Below are positions 6,874 to 9,371 of a stretch of 9,371 nt of DNA, piece after piece. Source of the stretch: an uncultured Methylophilus sp. (GTDB lineage Bacteria > Pseudomonadota > Gammaproteobacteria > Burkholderiales > Methylophilaceae); the NCBI GenBank assembly GCA_936943315.1, contig CAKZJM010000386.1, forward strand, positions 1 through 9,371, given 5' to 3'. The notes below the pieces were generated by a model. The model saw only the letters and a list, made by a program, of their open reading frames with translations, searched no databases and was not told the DNA's origin. The first letter of the stretch is position 1; every line of letters starts with the position of its first letter. The position numbers and the translations under genes were made by a program.

Positions 6874-7599
6874 ATGGCTTCACGTAATATTTTGGTAGTC
6901 GATGATGAGATAGGCATCCGTGAGTTGTTGAGTGACATCTTGCGTGATGAAGGACATGTGGTGCGGTTGGCTGAGAATGCACAGATTGCGCGTGATGAGC
7001 GTCTCAAGCTGCGTCCTGATCTGGTATTGCTCGATATCTGGATGCCGGATTGTGATGGCATCAGCCTGCTCAAAGAATGGGCCAATGCGGGCTTGCTAAC
7101 CATGCCTGTGATCATGATGTCTGGCCATGGCACGATTGATACTGCGGTCGAAGCCACCCGTCTGGGCGCTTTCGATTTTCTTGAAAAACCGATTGCCCTG
7201 CAAAAGCTGCTCAAAACCGTAGGCGCTGCCATCAAGCATACCGAGCACCTTGCGCACACCGAAATCAACCTCTCCAGCTTTGGTAAAAGTGCCGTCATCC
7301 AGGAGCTTAAGCTGCGCCTGGAACAGCTGGCCCGCCACAAAAATACTTTGTTCCTCATTGGCAAAAAAGGCGGCAGCGTGCCTTTATGCGCCAAGTTTTT
7401 GCGCCCCAGCAACACGCCATGGGTGGCGCTGACCGAGTATGAAAAACTGGTGACTGCGCCGATGGAAATCCTCGAGCAGGCCCGCGAGGGCGTGGTGTTT
7501 GTCGATGAGGTGACCCGTCTTGGCAAGACCGAGCAAAAAGGTCTGGGCTTGCTGATTAACAAATCAGAAATATGGGGTGCGGGTGATTTGTGCCAGTGA
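6874..7599 (+). CDS. ntrX: NtrX response regulator, N-terminal part, cut by frameshift
   Basis: The frame gives 241 residues: a complete receiver domain (about 1-122) with acidic pocket Asp10-Asp11, phosphorylated Asp54, Ser83 and Lys105, then the first half of an AAA+ domain. Start support is good: AAGGGA (6862-6867) precedes the ATG, which lies 10 bases after ntrY. The frame ends at a stop after seven unrelated residues (GAGDLCQ); family-like sequence resumes in the next frame, so with the following entry this is one gene of about 420 codons broken near 7568-7577. The AAA+ part is degenerate: where the Walker A loop belongs the sequence reads LIGKKGGSVP (161-170), no GAFTGA loop is present, and Walker B survives as VVFVDE (207-212). 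It cannot be a normal sigma54 activator. Whether the break is real or a read error cannot be told from one sequence. Confidence 0.85.
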   Translation: MASRNILVVDDEIGIRELLSDILRDEGHVVRLAENAQIARDERLKLRPDLVLLDIWMPDCDGISLLKEWANAGLLTMPVIMMSGHGTIDTAVEATRLGAFDFLEKPIALQKLLKTVGAAIKHTEHLAHTEINLSSFGKSAVIQELKLRLEQLARHKNTLFLIGKKGGSVPLCAKFLRPSNTPWVALTEYEKLVTAPMEILEQAREGVVFVDEVTRLGKTEQKGLGLLINKSEIWGAGDLCQ

Positions 7600-8134
7600 A
7601 CATGGCCTGCCGCAACTCATTGAAAAAGCCATGCTGGAGCAATCATTGCTGCAAACGCTGGCCGGGGCTGCAGTCAAGGTGCCTTGCCTGGATGAGCATA
7701 AAGAAGATATCCCTGACCTGGCGACTGCCATGGCGACCTTGATGGTTGAAGCCAGTAAAATTGACTATAAAGCGTTTGATGTTGCGGCCTTGAATGCCTT
7801 GCGTAACGCCGATTGGCCGGGCGATCTCGATGAGCTGGAGTCTGTGGTACAAAACCTGCTCATGACCAGCTTGGGCGAGACCATCACACAAGCCGATGTG
7901 CAGCGGGTACTATCTAATTTTCAAGGCCAAGCGAAAGAGTCTGCCGAGCAACACATGCCGCTCAACCTTGACCAGCCGTTACGTGAAGCGCGTGACGAAT
8001 TTGAACGTTTTTACTTTCAGTACCACATGCGCCTGGTCAAAAATAATATGAGCCGCCTGTCAGAGATTTCTGGCCTGGAGCGCACGCATTTGTATCGTAA
8101 ACTCAAACAGCTGGGCATCAAGATCAAAGGTTAG
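7577..8134 (+). CDS. ntrX: NtrX response regulator, C-terminal part, after frameshift
   Basis: This frame (185 residues from a GTG at 7577) continues ntrX. RVICASEHG is the sensor I strand that should follow Walker B. KVPCLDEHKEDIPDL (34-48) matches the conserved RxPPLRERxEDI segment of NtrC-type proteins, and WPGDLDEL (80-87) is the sensor II motif with its usual arginine replaced. The arginine-finger region (EQSLLQTLAG, 21-30) also lacks arginine. The last 45 residues form an intact Fis-type helix-turn-helix (NNMSRLSEISGLERTHLYRK, 156-175). The GTG has no convincing ribosome site, so I do not regard this as a separately started gene: it is either the tail of an intact ntrX interrupted by a sequencing error or the unexpressed end of a broken gene. 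A symmetric terminator follows 26 bases after the stop. Confidence 0.8.
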   Translation: MRVICASEHGLPQLIEKAMLEQSLLQTLAGAAVKVPCLDEHKEDIPDLATAMATLMVEASKIDYKAFDVAALNALRNADWPGDLDELESVVQNLLMTSLGETITQADVQRVLSNFQGQAKESAEQHMPLNLDQPLREARDEFERFYFQYHMRLVKNNMSRLSEISGLERTHLYRKLKQLGIKIKG

Positions 8135-8160
8135 TGTGCCGCGAAGATAGCGATGCATGC

Positions 8161-8194
8161 AATAAAAAAGCCGGAAACTTCCGGCTTTTTTATT
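8161..8194. terminator. Symmetric bidirectional terminator between ntrX and doxX
   Basis: AATAAAAAAGCCGGA (8161-8175) is perfectly complementary to TCCGGCTTTTTTATT (8180-8194) around the loop AACT. Each strand has a GC core followed by six T, so it should end transcripts from both sides. It lies between the convergent ntrX (stop at 8134) and doxX (stop at 8213), exactly where a shared terminator is expected. Confidence 0.92.
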
Positions 8195-8212
8195 CTCATC
8201 CTTTAACAGGAT

Positions 8213-8590
8213 TTATTTGCGATTATCCAGGCTGCAAGCAGTTTGCGGATATACACTCAACAACAGCATGCCTCCGGCAATGCCCAGGTAGGCAAAGAAG
8301 GCATCCAGCGAAGCCTGACCCAGCACCAACGCCATAAACACGGCCAGCCCTGCCAGCACGCGGGCTGCAAGCTGCGTCTTGAAGCCAAGGATCAGCATCA
8401 AGCCAAACACAAACTGAATCAAGATCAATAAAGGCGCAAACACCGCTGGCAACCCAAATTGGCCGAGCATCATCTGGTATTGCAGGTAACCATCCGGGGT
8501 ATTCAATATGGCCATCAGTTTTAAAATGACCACGCCAAAAAATACCAGCCCAAGCAAGATTCTCGCTGCTGCAGTTTGAAAACGACTCAT
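8213..8590 (-). CDS. DoxX-family small membrane protein
   Basis: The 125-residue protein is almost entirely hydrophobic, with four predicted membrane segments at about 9-28, 51-70, 75-93 and 96-113, the DoxX/YphA-type layout. The first helix begins ARILLGLVFFGVVILK, typical of the family's N-terminus, and the protein ends in a short polar tail. Members are inner-membrane proteins, some linked to redox or thiol stress, but no specific function can be read here. The ATG at 8590 is preferred over the adjacent in-frame GTG at 8593 because the ribosome site GAGGA (complement of 8597-8601) is six bases from the ATG. It converges on ntrX and shares its terminator, and diverges from the acetyltransferase with only 38 bases between start codons, so promoters probably overlap. 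Confidence 0.88.
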   Translation of the reverse strand: MSRFQTAAARILLGLVFFGVVILKLMAILNTPDGYLQYQMMLGQFGLPAVFAPLLILIQFVFGLMLILGFKTQLAARVLAGLAVFMALVLGQASLDAFFAYLGIAGGMLLLSVYPQTACSLDNRK

Positions 8591-8616
8591 CACTTTTCCT
8601 CAAATCCTGTTTTAAT

Positions 8617-8622
8617 AAAGGA
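8617..8622 (+). promoter_or_regulatory. Ribosome binding site deciding the acetyltransferase start
   Basis: AAAGGA lies three bases before an ATG at 8626 and six bases before the immediately following in-frame ATG at 8629. The six-base spacing favours 8629. A third in-frame ATG at 8674 has only GGAA (8664-8667) upstream, yet lies closer to where family homology begins. Confidence 0.55.
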
Positions 8623-8628
8623 CGTATG

Positions 8629-9114
8629 ATGCCTGTCGCCAGTTACAATTGCAATATTTCAGCCGGAACGACGATGTCTGTACAACATACCCAGCTCATG
8701 ATCCACACCTTGGCCATGCATCAACCATGGTGGCCAGAGTGCTGCCGTATCCGCCAGCGCGTCTTCATCGAAGAGCAGCAGGTGCCGGTTGACCTAGAGT
8801 GGGATGAGAGCGATGAAACGGCGACCCACTTATTGGCCAGCCTCAATGGGCAGGCCGTAGCCTGTGCCAGAGTCGTACCCGAGGGCTATATCGGACGCAT
8901 GGCAGTGCTGCCTGAATGGCGTGGTCAGGGCATAGGCGAGGCATTATTGTTGCAGGCCGTCAATCTTTGCCGCCAGCTTGGGGTCACCCATGCACGGTTG
9001 TCAGCGCAAACGCATGCCATTGGCTTTTACCAGCAGGCCGGCTTTGAGGTGTGTAGTGAGCCTTATCTGGATGCCAATATCTTGCATGTTGATATGCAAC
9101 TTGAGCTGGTATAA
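8629..9114 (+). CDS. GNAT-family N-acetyltransferase
   Basis: A 161-residue acetyl-CoA-dependent acyltransferase of the small-GNAT type. Visible motifs are RQRVFIEEQQVPVDLEWDE (42-60), characteristic of the ElaA/YjcF-like group; the acetyl-CoA pyrophosphate loop RGQGIG (98-103), preceded by the strand IGRMAVLP (88-95); and LSAQTHAIGFYQQAGF (124-139), motif B with the usual late tyrosine. The substrate cannot be told; relatives act on amines, proteins or are uncharacterised. The start is chosen by the ribosome site at 8617-8622; the first 15 residues look non-conserved, so initiation at 8674 (MSVQHTQ) remains possible and would give 146 residues. It diverges from doxX, and the promoter of the Fae-like gene overlaps its stop codon. 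Confidence 0.88.
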   Translation: MPVASYNCNISAGTTMSVQHTQLMIHTLAMHQPWWPECCRIRQRVFIEEQQVPVDLEWDESDETATHLLASLNGQAVACARVVPEGYIGRMAVLPEWRGQGIGEALLLQAVNLCRQLGVTHARLSAQTHAIGFYQQAGFEVCSEPYLDANILHVDMQLELV

Positions 9115-9115
9115 T
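9089..9115 (+). promoter_or_regulatory. Extended -10 promoter of the Fae-like gene
   Basis: TGGTATAAT (9107-9115) is a perfect extended -10 element (TGnTATAAT). TTGATA (9089-9094) matches five of six -35 bases but with a short 15-base spacer, tolerated by extended -10 promoters. The -10 covers the acetyltransferase stop codon (9112-9114). The transcript would start near 9122, giving a leader of about 40 bases. This is the strongest sigma70-type match in the window, suggesting high expression. Confidence 0.65.
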
Positions 9116-9161
9116 TATGGTTTCAGTTTTTCCCCAACTTGCAGACATAAAAGGAATTCTC

Positions 9162-9371
9162 ATGTCAAAAATCGTAATGAAAGCCGGTGAAGCAACCGTA
9201 TTTTCCGAAGGCAAAGATGTGACTGCAGCCATGCCGGAAATCGTCATCGGTTCTGTAGATGGCCCAGTCGGCACTGCTTTTGCCAACATGATGGCGCAAA
9301 CCAAAGGCCACACAGCCATGTTCGCCGTGCGTGATATTAACCAGATGGTGCGCCCTGCCACCATGATGGTG
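9162..9371 (+). CDS. Formaldehyde-activating enzyme (Fae) family protein, 5' part
   Basis: The first 70 codons of a gene running off the right edge. The protein opens MSKIVMKAGEATVF and contains GSVDGPVGTAFANMMAQTKG (30-49), then AMFAVRDINQMVRPATMMV, matching the Fae family pattern of GxxAETAFAN and xxAVxxPNxxxKPxTLM. Canonical Fae condenses formaldehyde with tetrahydromethanopterin in methylotrophs, in the cytoplasm. The start is clear: AAAAGGAA (9149-9156) sits five bases before the ATG, and a strong promoter lies upstream. By my manual alignment, the histidine assigned as the general acid in Methylobacterium Fae (His17) falls at a Met or Ala here (DVTAAMPEI, 19-27), so this looks like one of the divergent Fae paralogues rather than the main enzyme. 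Family membership is fairly sure; activity is not. Confidence 0.85.
   Translation, partial: MSKIVMKAGEATVFSEGKDVTAAMPEIVIGSVDGPVGTAFANMMAQTKGHTAMFAVRDINQMVRPATMMV

Noticed and set aside
6726..7562. Long minus-strand open frame opposite the end of ntrY and ntrX (278 codons).
   Set aside because: The plus strand shows the kinase G2 box and a full receiver domain here; the antisense translation is Ser/Arg-rich and shows no family pattern.
7561..7600. Programmed ribosomal frameshift joining the two ntrX parts.
   Set aside because: There is no A-AAA-AAG or similar slippery heptamer, no internal Shine-Dalgarno of the prfB type and no obvious downstream structure.
8134..8337. Small plus-strand open frame after ntrX (67 codons).
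   Set aside because: It runs through the terminator and opposite doxX, and its translation is low-complexity with no ribosome site.
1..9371. Mobile elements, CRISPR arrays, tRNA or rRNA genes, or a novel defence or accessory system.
   Set aside because: No repeats, transposase-like frames or structured RNA were seen. Every long stretch is explained by housekeeping or regulatory genes in an order expected for Betaproteobacteria.

Overview
The window looks like chromosomal DNA of a methylotrophic betaproteobacterium, most likely Methylophilaceae (Methylophilus or a relative). Two things point there: the gene order LysM protein / def-fmt / htpX / rsmB / DUF4390 / ntrY-ntrX, which I associate with Betaproteobacteria, and a gene at the right edge encoding a protein of the formaldehyde-activating enzyme (Fae) family. 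Base composition is even and moderately GC-rich. There is no sign of a mobile element, CRISPR array, tRNA or rRNA. This is core chromosome rather than an accessory island, and no stretch longer than 300 bases lacks a gene.

Layout, left to right. The 5' end of an exported, probably LysM-domain, protein runs leftward (1-103). Diverging from it across a 168-base gap with no convincing promoter are def and fmt (peptide deformylase and Met-tRNA formyltransferase), which remove and add the N-formyl group of translation initiation. A hairpin follows fmt. htpX (membrane M48 protease) comes next as its own unit, with a heat-shock-type promoter, a strong ribosome site and two consecutive hairpins after it. 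Then comes a tight four-gene block: rsmB (16S rRNA m5C967 methyltransferase, TTG start), a DUF4390 exported protein overlapping it by 23 bases, ntrY (membrane sensor kinase) 3 bases later, and ntrX (its response regulator). The block ends at a perfectly symmetric, probably bidirectional terminator shared with a leftward DoxX-family membrane protein. A GNAT acetyltransferase diverges from doxX, and the start of the fae-like gene follows, with an extended -10 promoter over the acetyltransferase stop codon.

The most notable point is ntrX. It is split by a frameshift near 7568-7577, in the sensor I strand of its AAA+ domain, separating the receiver domain from the DNA-binding domain. Independently of that break, the AAA+ domain has lost its Walker A loop, the GAFTGA loop, the arginine finger and the sensor II arginine, while keeping Walker B and a good Fis-type helix-turn-helix. 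If the frameshift is a sequencing error, this is a sigma54-independent regulator on a degenerate AAA+ scaffold. If it is real, NtrY has lost its intact partner. Second in interest are the apparent loss of the catalytic histidine in the Fae-like protein and the sigma32-like promoter of htpX.
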